Shown here: one piece after another, positions 15,268-24,070 of the stretch
How positions within the stretch are numbered: the first letter of the stretch is position 1
Layout of the letters: the number at the start of each line of letters is the position of its first letter
Origin: JABDOU01 sp041567895
GTDB lineage: Bacteria > Actinomycetota > Acidimicrobiia > Spongiisociales > SHLN01
Length of the DNA: 41,143 bases
Reading direction: 5' to 3'
Assembly: GCA_041567895.1 (NCBI GenBank)
Contig: JBFGAX010000020.1
Location: 1 to 41,143 of the forward strand
Program-made: the position numbers and the translations under genes
Notes under the pieces: model-generated
The model's database searches: none
Told to the model about the DNA's origin: nothing
The model's input: only the letters and a program-made list of their open reading frames with translations

Positions 15268-17253
15268 ATGACAACACTCACCACCGAACGACCGCCCCAG
15301 GGCAACAAGCCGAACCGTCCTCCCGGCAAATGGTTGGCCGTGGCGACCGTGCTGTTGGCAGTGATCCTTGGCGTAACCGCATATTGGGCCGGTCGCAGGG
15401 GGGACGTACCAGCTCCAGGGGTGACGACTACCGCGCAGACGGCGAGCTCTTCGACGCTGCCCGAGGTGATTCCGCCCACCACCGCTCCCGTAACGACCCC
15501 GGCTCAGGTGGTCGTCTATTTTCTGGCCGAGCACATCCAGGATTCCAATCGACCCGGTCCGCATCTCATGCCCGTGCTCCGTGACGTTGTAGTAACTGTC
15601 CCGGTCGATGAAGTCGGCCAGATGCGGGCGGCGGTCCTGGCCGCAATCGAAGGCCCCACTGCCGAGGATTCCCAGTGGATACCCGGCCTCACCACCAGCA
15701 TTCCGTCGGGCACGGAGTTGCTGAACGTCAGGGTTGACAGATCCGGTGACATCGGTCAGGTGACACTCGACTTCAACCAGGCCTTCGGCTCGGGTGGGGG
15801 CACCTCCACCATGACCTCTCGCCTGGCGCAGGTCGTCTACACGGCGACGGCCTTCGAGGGCATCGATCAGGTGTTGTTCCTGATCGATGGCGAACCGGTA
15901 GACGTGTTCTCGTCGGAGGGGCTGATCCTTTCCGACCCGCAGACCCGCGCCGATTACACCGACGCTCTTGCGCTGGTCACAATCGAACACCCGCTCGCCG
16001 GTCAGGACGCCAAGAGTCCCGTCACTGTTTCCGGTATCGCAAACGCTTTTGAGGCAACGGTCAACATTCGGCTAGAAGACACGAGCGGCAATCTGCTCGC
16101 CGAAACATTCACGACTGCAACCTGCGGAACCGGATGCTTTGGCACATTTTCGGCAGAACTGCCATTTGCTGTGGAGCAGGCCACTCCGGCCCGGATACTT
16201 GGTCTCGAGTACTCGGCCAAGGACGGATCTCCGGTCAACGTGTTCAGGGTCCCGGTCACCCTGTTGCCTGGAGGGACGGCGCCACCGGTAGAACCACAGG
16301 CGCTGTCGTTCGACGTTGACGTGGCCGGACTCGTCGCCGAGCCCCTCGACGGCACAACGGTTGTGAACGCTGCCTATGGCCTTGGCCCGGACGAGATCGG
16401 ATTCCTGGCAGAGACGTCTTCGGGTCCATGCTGCTTCGACGTCTCCGGTGAAGGTGACATCGTCGTGCTCGATGCGGCCAACCACCGCGTTGTTCGATTT
16501 GCCCCGGGGGGAGAGGCGGCCGTTCTCATGAACTTCGATGCCGCGTCAATAGTGCCCGATGCGATTGCCGTGATAGGGGACAAGGTGATCGTGCTGGGCC
16601 AAACGCCGCGACCGGATCGGCCATACGATGCTGTTGCGATATCGCTGGAAACCGGCGCTTTGTTGAAGAGGGTCGAATCGGTCGTTGAGGGCCCGGGGGA
16701 CCTCCGCGCCACCACTGATGGCGTTTTCTGGGCGTCGCCTTCGTCGAACTTCAACGACGTCTTTGCGGGGATCGGCCAATTCGGGGCTGCCAGAGCCTGG
16801 GTCGCCATAGCTGATAGTGCAGGGGAACTGCTCGACCCGGTTCAGCAACGCGCCTTTGATGTGTTGCCAGGCGAATCCGCGATGAGGGTGTCCTACGACG
16901 CCGGCGTCGAGGTGACGGTTCAGCCGGCCGGTGATTCGGCTCCGACGACATATGACGTGCTCGTCGACCCCGACCGCGCAGCCTTCTTGGACGTACTCGG
17001 ATACCAGCGCTTTGCCGACGGCGCGTTGGTCATAAGCGGCCCGGCCGATACCAACGCCAAGACCGGATTTGTTGCGGTTGCCATGGGTACCGACGACGAC
17101 GACAACCTGGTTGCGAGGGCGTTCACCTTCGACGTGGAGCGATGGTCTACCGTCACAGGTTTCAACTCCTATCGCTACGGTTTTGGAGCTCTGTACGCGC
17201 TGGAGACCACGCAAGATGGAATCCGGGTCGTGCGCTACGACATCGACGGTTAA
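15268..17253 (+). CDS. Membrane-anchored GerMN / Gmad2 domain protein
   Basis: The 661-residue protein has a short cytoplasmic N-terminus, one membrane segment (about residues 22-42), a Thr/Pro/Ala-rich linker and extracytoplasmic domains. Residues around 80-230 match the GerMN domain (VVVYFLAEH, MRAAVLAAIEGP, GDIGQVTLDFNQAF, RLAQVVYTATAF). Residues around 235-340 look like a Gmad2 immunoglobulin-like domain (IEHPLAGQDAKSPVTVSGIA). The rest (from about 360) has repeated short strands like a beta-propeller (GDIVVLDAANHRVVRFAPGG). GerMN/Gmad2 occur in cell-surface lipoproteins such as LpqB and in germination proteins, so a cell-envelope role is likely. ATG 15268 is preceded by GAAGGA; the frame is open to 15241. 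It is probably controlled by the palindrome just upstream. Confidence 0.82.
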   Translation: MTTLTTERPPQGNKPNRPPGKWLAVATVLLAVILGVTAYWAGRRGDVPAPGVTTTAQTASSSTLPEVIPPTTAPVTTPAQVVVYFLAEHIQDSNRPGPHLMPVLRDVVVTVPVDEVGQMRAAVLAAIEGPTAEDSQWIPGLTTSIPSGTELLNVRVDRSGDIGQVTLDFNQAFGSGGGTSTMTSRLAQVVYTATAFEGIDQVLFLIDGEPVDVFSSEGLILSDPQTRADYTDALALVTIEHPLAGQDAKSPVTVSGIANAFEATVNIRLEDTSGNLLAETFTTATCGTGCFGTFSAELPFAVEQATPARILGLEYSAKDGSPVNVFRVPVTLLPGGTAPPVEPQALSFDVDVAGLVAEPLDGTTVVNAAYGLGPDEIGFLAETSSGPCCFDVSGEGDIVVLDAANHRVVRFAPGGEAAVLMNFDAASIVPDAIAVIGDKVIVLGQTPRPDRPYDAVAISLETGALLKRVESVVEGPGDLRATTDGVFWASPSSNFNDVFAGIGQFGAARAWVAIADSAGELLDPVQQRAFDVLPGESAMRVSYDAGVEVTVQPAGDSAPTTYDVLVDPDRAAFLDVLGYQRFADGALVISGPADTNAKTGFVAVAMGTDDDDNLVARAFTFDVERWSTVTGFNSYRYGFGALYALETTQDGIRVVRYDIDG

Positions 17254-17416
17254 TTCCAGGTTTCGCGCTCCCGTATCGGCTATTTCCGGCTTGCTTCTAT
17301 CCTGGCCGGTCAGCTCGCCCAGGGACTAGTCCGGACTATGGGAAAAATGGCCATTGCAATTTGTTATTCCTGGGTTTAACCCCATTAGCATTCCGGCGAC
17401 CACTTAGAGAGAACAG

Positions 17417-18604
17417 ATGACCGATCACAGCGTTGACGATCGGGCTCACGCTCTCTCCGGGCCGGCTGAGGAGAAATCTTCGGAGGGGGCTGCGGAGAAG
17501 GTAACGGAGGACCGGGCGGGACCATTAGCGACCCAGCTGATCCGCGTCTCCGGCATTGTCGGCTCCGCGCTCGGACACCTCGGTGTCCATCTCGAGCGAC
17601 AGGATCCCGTCCAACACCACGAGCGCCGACGAGTTATTCGTGCCCTCTTTCACGAGGGTGCTCGGCTGCGTCCATTTTTCGCCCGGTTCACATCGCTTTC
17701 GGCACTCGCCGTAACGATCGCAGCCCTGGGATTGATCTCAGATTCGACGGCCGTGGTCATCGGCGCCATGCTCGTCGCCCCCTTGATGGCACCGGTTTTG
17801 GGGATCGCCGCCGCCATCGTGATGGCATGGCCGATGCGAGTCTTGCGGCAGTCGGTGATCGTGGCGATCGGCTCGGTTCTTTCGATTGGTCTCGCAGCTC
17901 TGATTTCTCTGGCCATTCCCGGCGACCCCTCTCCGCTTCCAGCCGAGCTGATCGCCAGGACCTCACCAAATCTGCTCGATCTGGGAATCGCGCTGGCGGC
18001 AGGAGCGGCCGGCGCGTATGGACAGGTTCGCAGACAGGCGAGTGACGCTCTTCCCGGAGTGGCCGTGGCCGTAGCACTCGTGCCACCGCTGGCCGTGGTC
18101 GGCATCACGCTGCAGATGGGGGAGTGGCAGATGGCCCTTGGCGCTCTGTTCCTCTATCTGGTCAACGTGGCAGGCATCCTCACCAGCGCGTCGCTCACGT
18201 TCATCGCATCTGGTTTCGTCCCGGGTCGGCGGCTGCTGACCGGGAACTCATCGATCGCCTCGGGGCTGCGCTGGGTAGCTCTTGGTGTGATCATCGTCGT
18301 CATGCCCTTGCAGTTTGGGCGAGGAAATGTACTTCCGCCTACCGATCAGACCGCCGACATACTTGCCGCCGTCGAGGAGTTCGTCGAGATCGATGAGGGT
18401 ACCGCCGAGGTTGTCGACGTCTCGGTCGACGTCGAAGGAGACGTCACCGATGTGAGCGTCGTGCTGATTGCGAGTCCGCAAGAGGAACCGACGGTGAAAG
18501 AACTGGCGCTGCATCTCGCCGATCGGCTGGACACCTCCGTAGACGTCAGCCTGCAAATCGTCAGGTCTCAGTCCGATTCTGCTTCGATCATCAACGCCAA
18601 CTGA
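17417..18604 (+). CDS. DUF389 family integral membrane protein
   Basis: This 395-residue protein has a soluble N-terminus (about 85 residues), then the DUF389 core of about six membrane helices. It shows the family hallmarks STAVVIGAMLVAPLMAPVLG, a polar loop with GAAGAYGQ, and GVAVAVALVPPLAVVG. The C-terminal 80 residues are acidic and soluble (VEEFVEIDEG and beta strands). DUF389 proteins are widespread and of unknown function, possibly transporters. ATG 17417 has AGAGAG upstream. The gene is convergent with phosphofructokinase and shares a terminator hairpin with it. Confidence 0.88.
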   Translation: MTDHSVDDRAHALSGPAEEKSSEGAAEKVTEDRAGPLATQLIRVSGIVGSALGHLGVHLERQDPVQHHERRRVIRALFHEGARLRPFFARFTSLSALAVTIAALGLISDSTAVVIGAMLVAPLMAPVLGIAAAIVMAWPMRVLRQSVIVAIGSVLSIGLAALISLAIPGDPSPLPAELIARTSPNLLDLGIALAAGAAGAYGQVRRQASDALPGVAVAVALVPPLAVVGITLQMGEWQMALGALFLYLVNVAGILTSASLTFIASGFVPGRRLLTGNSSIASGLRWVALGVIIVVMPLQFGRGNVLPPTDQTADILAAVEEFVEIDEGTAEVVDVSVDVEGDVTDVSVVLIASPQEEPTVKELALHLADRLDTSVDVSLQIVRSQSDSASIINAN

Positions 18605-18620
18605 CGCGTCGGTTGGCGTT
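18593..18620. terminator. Bidirectional terminator between convergent genes
   Basis: Perfect 9-base arms AACGCCAAC and GTTGGCGTT flank a 10-base loop. The hairpin includes the DUF389 stop codon and touches the phosphofructokinase stop codon, so it can serve both strands. No T-tract is seen. Confidence 0.6.
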
Positions 18621-19740
18621 AGTCGCCGAGGCTCATTCCGAGCTGGCGGGCTGTTTGGATCCATGGGTGGTCGAGAGGGACGGTTCGCCGCTTGCCTGCG
18701 ACCTCCGCCAGTGGAACTCGTACCGCTTGTCCGGCCTGCGAAGCAATCATGATCCCGTAGTCCTCATCGGCAACGGCCTGGGCGGCTTCGGCCCCAAGGC
18801 GAGTCGCGAGGAGTCGGTCGACGTGGGTGGGCGTGCCGCCCCTCTGTACGTGGCCAAGGATCGTTACGCGCGATTCGAGGCCGGTCAGACGTTTCAATTC
18901 CCGGGCGACACGCGCCGTGTGGTCGCTGCGGCTTTCCTCGAACACCTCAATCGCCTCGATCGCCGCCGCTTTTTCTTCGGCCGTCGAGGCACCAGATTTG
19001 CGGGCCCGAAGTTCGATCCGGGTGTCGGCGGTCAATTGGGACATGGCACCCTCGGAAACGGCGACGATGCTGAAGCGGCTCCCTCCTGCCTTGCGAGCCA
19101 GCAGGGATTCGGCGATGTGCTCGACGTTGAAAGGGATTTCGGGGATGAGCACGACATCGGCGCCGCCTGCGATTCCGGACCCGAGCGCAAGCCATCCTGT
19201 GTTGTGACCCATGATCTCAACCACCATGATGCGATGATGGCTATGGGCGGTCGAATGGAGACGGTCGATGGCCTCGGTTGCGATCGCCAGAGCCGTGTCG
19301 AAACCGAATGTCCTGTCCGTCATCGCTACGTCATTGTCGATTGTCTTGGGGAGGGTCACAATCGGCATCCCCTTCTTCGAGAGCCGGTAGGCGTTCTTCT
19401 GGGTGCCCCCGCCACCCAGGCAGACGAGAGCTTCAACTCCGAGTTTGCGGCAGTTGTCGATCATCGCATCGGTCATGTCCAGGATCTGGCCGCCTACCTC
19501 CATGCGATGAGGCTTGTCCCGGCTCGTGCCGAGAATGGTGCCGCCCTTTGTCAGAATGCCCGACAGATGATCACTGTCGAGGCGGATGGTCCGGTTCTCC
19601 ATGACTCCCCGGAAACCGTCGAGAAAGCCAACGACCTGCATGTTGTGAGCCCGCGAGGCGGTTTTCCCGATTGCACGGATCGCAGCATTGAGTCCGGGGC
19701 TATCGCCGCCGGCAGTCAGGATTCCGATCGTTCTGGGCAC
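18619..19740 (-). CDS. pfkA: 6-phosphofructokinase
   Basis: This cytoplasmic glycolytic enzyme phosphorylates fructose 6-phosphate (373 residues). It shows the N-terminal GILTAGGDSPGLNAAIR, the donor site LGGGGTQKNA (109-118), and PKTIDNDVAMTDRTFGFDTA with the catalytic Asp pair at 135/137, plus MGHNTGWLALGSGIAGGAD. Two positions that predict the phosphate donor disagree with E. coli PfkA: Asp103 of the GGDG motif is Gly, while Gly104 is kept; and the PGTIDND Gly is Lys132 as in PPi-dependent and some actinobacterial enzymes. ATP or PPi use therefore cannot be settled by eye. Start GTG 19740 with GGAGG five bases before. It is convergent with the DUF389 gene. Confidence 0.9.
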   Translation of the reverse strand: MPRTIGILTAGGDSPGLNAAIRAIGKTASRAHNMQVVGFLDGFRGVMENRTIRLDSDHLSGILTKGGTILGTSRDKPHRMEVGGQILDMTDAMIDNCRKLGVEALVCLGGGGTQKNAYRLSKKGMPIVTLPKTIDNDVAMTDRTFGFDTALAIATEAIDRLHSTAHSHHRIMVVEIMGHNTGWLALGSGIAGGADVVLIPEIPFNVEHIAESLLARKAGGSRFSIVAVSEGAMSQLTADTRIELRARKSGASTAEEKAAAIEAIEVFEESRSDHTARVARELKRLTGLESRVTILGHVQRGGTPTHVDRLLATRLGAEAAQAVADEDYGIMIASQAGQAVRVPLAEVAGKRRTVPLDHPWIQTARQLGMSLGD

Positions 19741-19800
19741 ATGGTCCTCCGGTCGTGAACGCAGCCGAATGGTAGGGCTCGGGCGCCAGCCCTCACCGGT

Positions 19801-20931
19801 TCAATACGGGTTGAGGTTGGTGATTGTTTCCGAGATGTCGGCCCCGGATCCGTCCAGAAACCGAAACGTGAACTCTTCGAGGATGCTCGAAGGCTGGGAT
19901 GGCGCATACGGAAAACCGACGATGAAGAATCTATCGTCGGGCAGGGGGATCCTCTCCGAGAAAGCAGCTCCGTCCACGATCAGCTCTGTGGCGCCCACAT
20001 CGTTGACGCCGTACACGTACACGGTGGTCTCGTCCTCTTTGTCTACATTGAATTGTCGTATTCCCCACGTGAACCACGAACCGCTCTCGGCAATGGGCTC
20101 GGTGCGAAGCGACCAGGAGAACCGTCCCGGAAGAACCTTTGAATAGATGGCCAGAGCGTGACGTCCGGAACCGTTGTCGTGGACCATGACGTAGCGGTCG
20201 CGATCCCGATCCATACTTGCGACGACTGCGCTGCCGGGGACGATCGCGGTTGCATCTCCGACAATTCCGTCCTGGCCTTCGCCGATCGTCTCCGACGCGA
20301 TCGCGGACAGCATGAACGGTATTGCAATAGCGGCCGTCACCAGGATCGGGACGGTGGATTTCAGCAGAGGTTCCCCTTCGGCGTCGGCGCCGAGCCGATC
20401 GATGATGCTCGTGGCGCGGGCGCTCCGTTTGGCGATGGTTGATCCGATCCAGAACAGTCCGAACCCGATCGCCGCCCCGCTCAGATTCAGGATGATGTCG
20501 TCGACATCAACAGACCTGGCGCGGGTGAACAACTGCACCAGTTCGATGACCAGCGAAACCACGATCATCCTCGAGAGCAAGGACCACGGTCGCCTGAGCC
20601 GTTTGAAGAGCAGTGGCAGGAGCACGCCGAAGGGAACGAACAGCACCACGTTGCCGACAATGTTCACGAAAGCGACAGCGAACGACGTCTCGTTGATGAG
20701 CTGGATGATGCTGGCGAACGGAACGAGGTTGAACCTGCTCTTCCAATCGTAAAAGATGATGACGAGGGGGAAGAGCGTGAGGCTCATCACGATCAGCGAC
20801 CAGGCGAACAGCACGGCAATGGTGGCCTCGCGGGCGACGTCGCCGCCTCGCCGGCGCCATACCGCAATGCGCCACAGTATTCCGACGACTATGGCGAGCG
20901 CTACAACACGTCCGGGTCCGAAGCTCACCAC
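19801..20931 (-). CDS. VanZ-like family membrane protein
   Basis: The N-terminal half (residues about 1-170) is a VanZ-like domain of four to five membrane helices with the family features NLVPFASI, NIVGNVVLFVPFGVLLPLLF and SLVIELVQLFT..RSVDVDDIILN. A further membrane segment (ILVTAAIAIPFMLSAIA) anchors a C-terminal beta-rich domain of about 140 residues that resembles a concanavalin-like fold (GSWFTWGIRQFNVDKED), probably outside the cell. VanZ proteins are linked to lipoglycopeptide tolerance in some bacteria, but most members have unknown roles. Start GTG 20931 or 20928; no clear ribosome-binding site. Confidence 0.82.
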   Translation of the reverse strand: MVSFGPGRVVALAIVVGILWRIAVWRRRGGDVAREATIAVLFAWSLIVMSLTLFPLVIIFYDWKSRFNLVPFASIIQLINETSFAVAFVNIVGNVVLFVPFGVLLPLLFKRLRRPWSLLSRMIVVSLVIELVQLFTRARSVDVDDIILNLSGAAIGFGLFWIGSTIAKRSARATSIIDRLGADAEGEPLLKSTVPILVTAAIAIPFMLSAIASETIGEGQDGIVGDATAIVPGSAVVASMDRDRDRYVMVHDNGSGRHALAIYSKVLPGRFSWSLRTEPIAESGSWFTWGIRQFNVDKEDETTVYVYGVNDVGATELIVDGAAFSERIPLPDDRFFIVGFPYAPSQPSSILEEFTFRFLDGSGADISETITNLNPY

Positions 20932-20992
20932 CGACTGAGGTTACCTGGTCGATGGGCGCGATCTCATACCCGCTCGGCGGAGATCCTCATGC

Positions 20993-22627
20993 TCAACGCC
21001 TGCGCTGCTTGCCGCCGCCCCGGTTCGGGCGCGACCCATCCGAGCGTTGCGACGAATTGCGATTTTCGCCTCTTGTCGCATGCTTCTTCCCCTGGCGGGG
21101 TCTGGCCAGTCTGACGGTCAGTTCACGTCCCCCGTACTCGGTGCCATTGAGTGCATCGATGGCGGCTTGACGAGCAGAACCATCCATGTCGACAAAACCG
21201 AAACCGCGCGAATGGCCTGAACGGCGATCGGTGACGATGGTTGCGTTATCGACGGGTCCGAACTCGCTGAATAGCTCGACCAGGTCGTCGCCCGTTGTGT
21301 CCCATGGGATATTGGAAACGTACACGCTCTGGTGCGCTGTCCTGGATTGCCGGTCTGCCGCCTGAGGAGTGCGGTGATCGCCAGGCGTGGTATGTGACTT
21401 GCCTTGCGTGTGATTGCCGGTCTGGTGGTCGGGTCGTTTGGAATCCCGCCGTCTCGGCCCCGATCGCTCCCCGATTCGGTGACCGCCCTCGGAGAGCTTG
21501 TCGGTGTGCGGTGGCACGATCGGTGCCCACAGGTCGAGTTCTTCCTGCATGCGACGTGCTCCGCGCTGCTGGTCGCTGGTGAGCAGGCTCACGACCGATC
21601 CGGCAGCTCCCGCCCGGGCTGTTCGCCCGGAACGGTGTAAATAGTCTTTGTGGTCGTTTGGTGGGTCGAAGTGAACAACGGTTTCCACCGCGTCGACGTG
21701 GATCCCTCGCGCAGCCACGTCGGTGGCGATCAGCGCCTGGACGCGACCGGTTGTGAACTCTTTCAAGGCCCGGTTCCGCTGGCCCTGCGAGCGACCTCCG
21801 TGGATCGCGACTGCTTTGATGCCGAGTCGATCGAGCTGCTTGGCGAGTCGGTCTGCTCCATGACGCGTCCGTGTGAATACGATGGTTCGGCCTCCGGTCG
21901 CGACGACGTCAGCTGCGTGTTCGACCCGGTCACTGCGTTGTACGAGCCAGAAGTGATGTCTGGCGTCGATGGCCTCGGCCTCGGCGGACGGCGCTTCGTG
22001 CCTGATGGGATCTGATTGATAGTCGCGGACCAGCACTGCGACGTCACCGTCGAGGGTTGCGGAAAACAACATGGTCTGGCGACGCTTTGCCGTGAGATCG
22101 AGGATGCGGCGCACGGCGGGCAAGAAGCCCATGTCCGCCATCCGATCGGCCTCATCGATCGCGACAATGCTCGCCCGGTCGAGGCGAACGGCGCCTTGCT
22201 GGATGAGATCTTCCAGTCGTCCGGGGGTGGCGACAAGTACGTCGACACCGCGTCGCAGTGCCGCCTTCTGCGGACCATAGCTCACGCCGCCGTACACCGC
22301 GTGAACATACTTGCCGACAGACTTCGCGAGAGGCGCCAGCTCTTGTTTGATTTGTTCGGCCAACTCTCTCGTTGGTGCGAGTATCAGCGAACCCGGACGG
22401 TTCTTATCGGCTCGCTCGACCATTGCGAGGAGTGGGAGACCGAACGCGAGCGTCTTGCCAGACCCGGTCGGGGCTTTGGCAGCGACGTCACGCCCGGCGA
22501 GTGAGTCGGGGATGGTTGCTGCTTGAACGGGAAATGGTTCGGTGATCCCGCGTTTGGCGAGAGATCGGACGAACTGATCGGGTAATCCAAGTTGGGCGAA
22601 CGAAGTCGCGGTGGTTTGAGTGGTCAC
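20993..22627 (-). CDS. DEAD-box RNA helicase with C-terminal RRM domain
   Basis: This ATP-dependent RNA helicase (544 residues) carries the complete DEAD-box core: Q-motif (FAQLGLPDQFVRSL), motif I APTGSGKT, Ia PTRELAEQ, Ib TPGRL, motif II DEAD, III SAT, then in the second RecA domain TRHGADRLA, TDVAARGIHV and HRSGRTARAG. A polar, His/Gln-rich linker follows, then an RNA-recognition motif with RNP2 VYVSNIPW and RNP1 SRGFGFVDM, and a basic Arg/Gly-rich tail. Such enzymes act in ribosome assembly, cold adaptation or mRNA decay. GTG 22627 has AGGAG six bases upstream; an ATG at 22651 is the longer alternative, but it would put that site inside the gene. Confidence 0.93.
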   Translation of the reverse strand: MTTQTTATSFAQLGLPDQFVRSLAKRGITEPFPVQAATIPDSLAGRDVAAKAPTGSGKTLAFGLPLLAMVERADKNRPGSLILAPTRELAEQIKQELAPLAKSVGKYVHAVYGGVSYGPQKAALRRGVDVLVATPGRLEDLIQQGAVRLDRASIVAIDEADRMADMGFLPAVRRILDLTAKRRQTMLFSATLDGDVAVLVRDYQSDPIRHEAPSAEAEAIDARHHFWLVQRSDRVEHAADVVATGGRTIVFTRTRHGADRLAKQLDRLGIKAVAIHGGRSQGQRNRALKEFTTGRVQALIATDVAARGIHVDAVETVVHFDPPNDHKDYLHRSGRTARAGAAGSVVSLLTSDQQRGARRMQEELDLWAPIVPPHTDKLSEGGHRIGERSGPRRRDSKRPDHQTGNHTQGKSHTTPGDHRTPQAADRQSRTAHQSVYVSNIPWDTTGDDLVELFSEFGPVDNATIVTDRRSGHSRGFGFVDMDGSARQAAIDALNGTEYGGRELTVRLARPRQGKKHATRGENRNSSQRSDGSRPNRGGGKQRRR

Positions 22628-22796
22628 TGGTTGCTCCTGGCGCGACGTCATGTCGCAATGCGGCCGAAGAGGCGGTCCAACCGGGTGAATAACTGATGCC
22701 TTTGATCACCGGTGAAGCGAGGTAAACGCTGGCCTCCATCCGGTGAGGCGGCGTCATGGTACTCGACAAACGCCACTTGGGCGAGCTTTTCGCGAT

Positions 22797-23624
22797 CTAG
22801 CCGGTGAGGACGAGTACTCCGAGGCCCAAGGCCACGAGAGAGGCACCCCGCAGACGGCGCGGCCCGTCGGGTTCGGAGAGAATGAGCCACCCTGCCAGAG
22901 CTCCGATGACAACGGAAGTTTCCCGGAAGGCAGAAACCAGTCCGAGCGGTGCCAATCGGGCTGCTGCGAGCACGAGGACATAGGCCGCAGCAGAGGCCGC
23001 CCCACCGAACAGATTCCTGCCTCCCTCACGTATCAGAATCTGGCGGATGGATCCGTAGCCTCTTCTGACGAGGACCATCGGTGTCAACAAGATCGCGTTG
23101 CCGACGAAGACCGCTCCGGTGTACCCGACTGCGGTATCAAGTGTTCGGACAGATGCCCCATCGATGACCGTGTATGAGGCGATAGCCACCGCTGTTACGA
23201 GGGCCCAGCCCAATCCGTCGGTGTTGGTCCCGCGGGCCAGCCACAAAACACCGACAACGACGAGGAGGATGGCGGCAATGCCTCCGGCCGATGGAATGTC
23301 GTCGAGTAACCATGCGGCTACAACCGTCACGATCAAGGGCGCCGTGCCCCGGGCCACGGGGTACACCAGTGACAACTCGCCCCGTTCATACGCGGCGACG
23401 AGCGACGATATGTATAGCGTGTGAACGGCGGCGGACAAGGCAACATAAGGGAGGATCCGGGCAGGAATCGGATTGAGCAGGACGAGCGGTGCCATCACCA
23501 GGGCTGCCGCCACCACCTGGGCCCATCCGGCAAGCAATCGATCGTTGCTGGATTTGACCACGAGGTTCCACGAGGCGTGGAGCACGGCCGAAGAAAGGAC
23601 AAGAAAGAGCGGCAACGCGCTCAT
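22797..23624 (-). CDS. EamA/DMT family transporter
   Basis: This 275-residue membrane protein has ten predicted helices in two EamA repeats, starting LPLFLVLSSAVLHASWNLVVK and with the second repeat beginning GLGWALVTAVAIASYTVIDG. EamA proteins export or import small metabolites or amino acids through the cytoplasmic membrane; the substrate cannot be told from sequence. The start lies six bases after the stop of the VOC gene, so the two are co-transcribed. Confidence 0.88.
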   Translation of the reverse strand: MSALPLFLVLSSAVLHASWNLVVKSSNDRLLAGWAQVVAAALVMAPLVLLNPIPARILPYVALSAAVHTLYISSLVAAYERGELSLVYPVARGTAPLIVTVVAAWLLDDIPSAGGIAAILLVVVGVLWLARGTNTDGLGWALVTAVAIASYTVIDGASVRTLDTAVGYTGAVFVGNAILLTPMVLVRRGYGSIRQILIREGGRNLFGGAASAAAYVLVLAAARLAPLGLVSAFRETSVVIGALAGWLILSEPDGPRRLRGASLVALGLGVLVLTG

Positions 23625-23630
23625 GTCACA

Positions 23631-23975
23631 TCAGAACGCAGTCTCGTGGCGGGGTTCGTAGAGCAGCATCTGCACATCCCCCGGTAACAGCATGGTCACG
23701 ACGACTCCCCACCCCTCGTCGCTCGGCTCGTCGACGAATCGCACTCCCTTGTCTGCGAGGTGGGACATTGTTGCTTCGAGGTCGTCACACATGAGCGTGA
23801 TCTCGTGGCGGGGACGATCGCCGGGATGCACGGCCATCTCGCCGGGCGGGGTCGCAAAGATCAGCCACCCATCACCGGCATCCACGCTGGGCCACCCGAA
23901 AGTATCTCGCATGATTTGACGGAGTTCATCGGGTTCCGATGAATAGATCAGCGTGTGAACTCCGGTGATTGCCAT
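23631..23975 (-). CDS. VOC (glyoxalase/bleomycin resistance-like) family protein
   Basis: The 114-residue protein is a single VOC domain: GVHTLIYSSEPDELRQIMRD, the central GWLIFATPPGEMAVHP, then HEITLMCDDLEATMSHLADKG and the final strand VQMLLYEPRH. Candidate metal ligands His7, His and Glu are present, but the specific activity is unknown. It is the first gene of a two-gene unit with the EamA transporter, which may suggest detoxification plus export. Confidence 0.85.
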   Translation of the reverse strand: MAITGVHTLIYSSEPDELRQIMRDTFGWPSVDAGDGWLIFATPPGEMAVHPGDRPRHEITLMCDDLEATMSHLADKGVRFVDEPSDEGWGVVVTMLLPGDVQMLLYEPRHETAF

Positions 23976-24002
23976 GGTTGAGACGCTAGCCGTCCACCAG
24001 GT

Positions 24003-24070
24003 GGATCAGGAGTTTGGGCGGATCAGGACTTTGGGCGGATCAGGAGTTCGGGCGGATCAGGAGTTCGGGC
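24003..24070 (-). repeat. Four tandem 17-bp copies of the ADH gene end
   Basis: The unit (minus strand ATCCGCCCGAACTCCTG, one of its rotations) occurs at 24054-24070, 24037-24053, 24020-24036 and 24003-24019. The copy nearest the gene encodes its last residues and stop codon; the next is identical, and the outer two carry one or two substitutions. Replication slippage is the simplest origin. Confidence 0.85.

Noticed and set aside
18613..19758. Plus-strand ORF of 381 codons opposite phosphofructokinase
   Set aside because: Mirror of a well-conserved enzyme gene; no recognisable motifs.
22648..22776. Small minus-strand ORF of 42 codons (GTG 22776) between the EamA transporter and the helicase
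   Set aside because: Coding-like composition, but no ribosome-binding site, no recognisable domain and no homologue I can recall; too weak to list as a gene.
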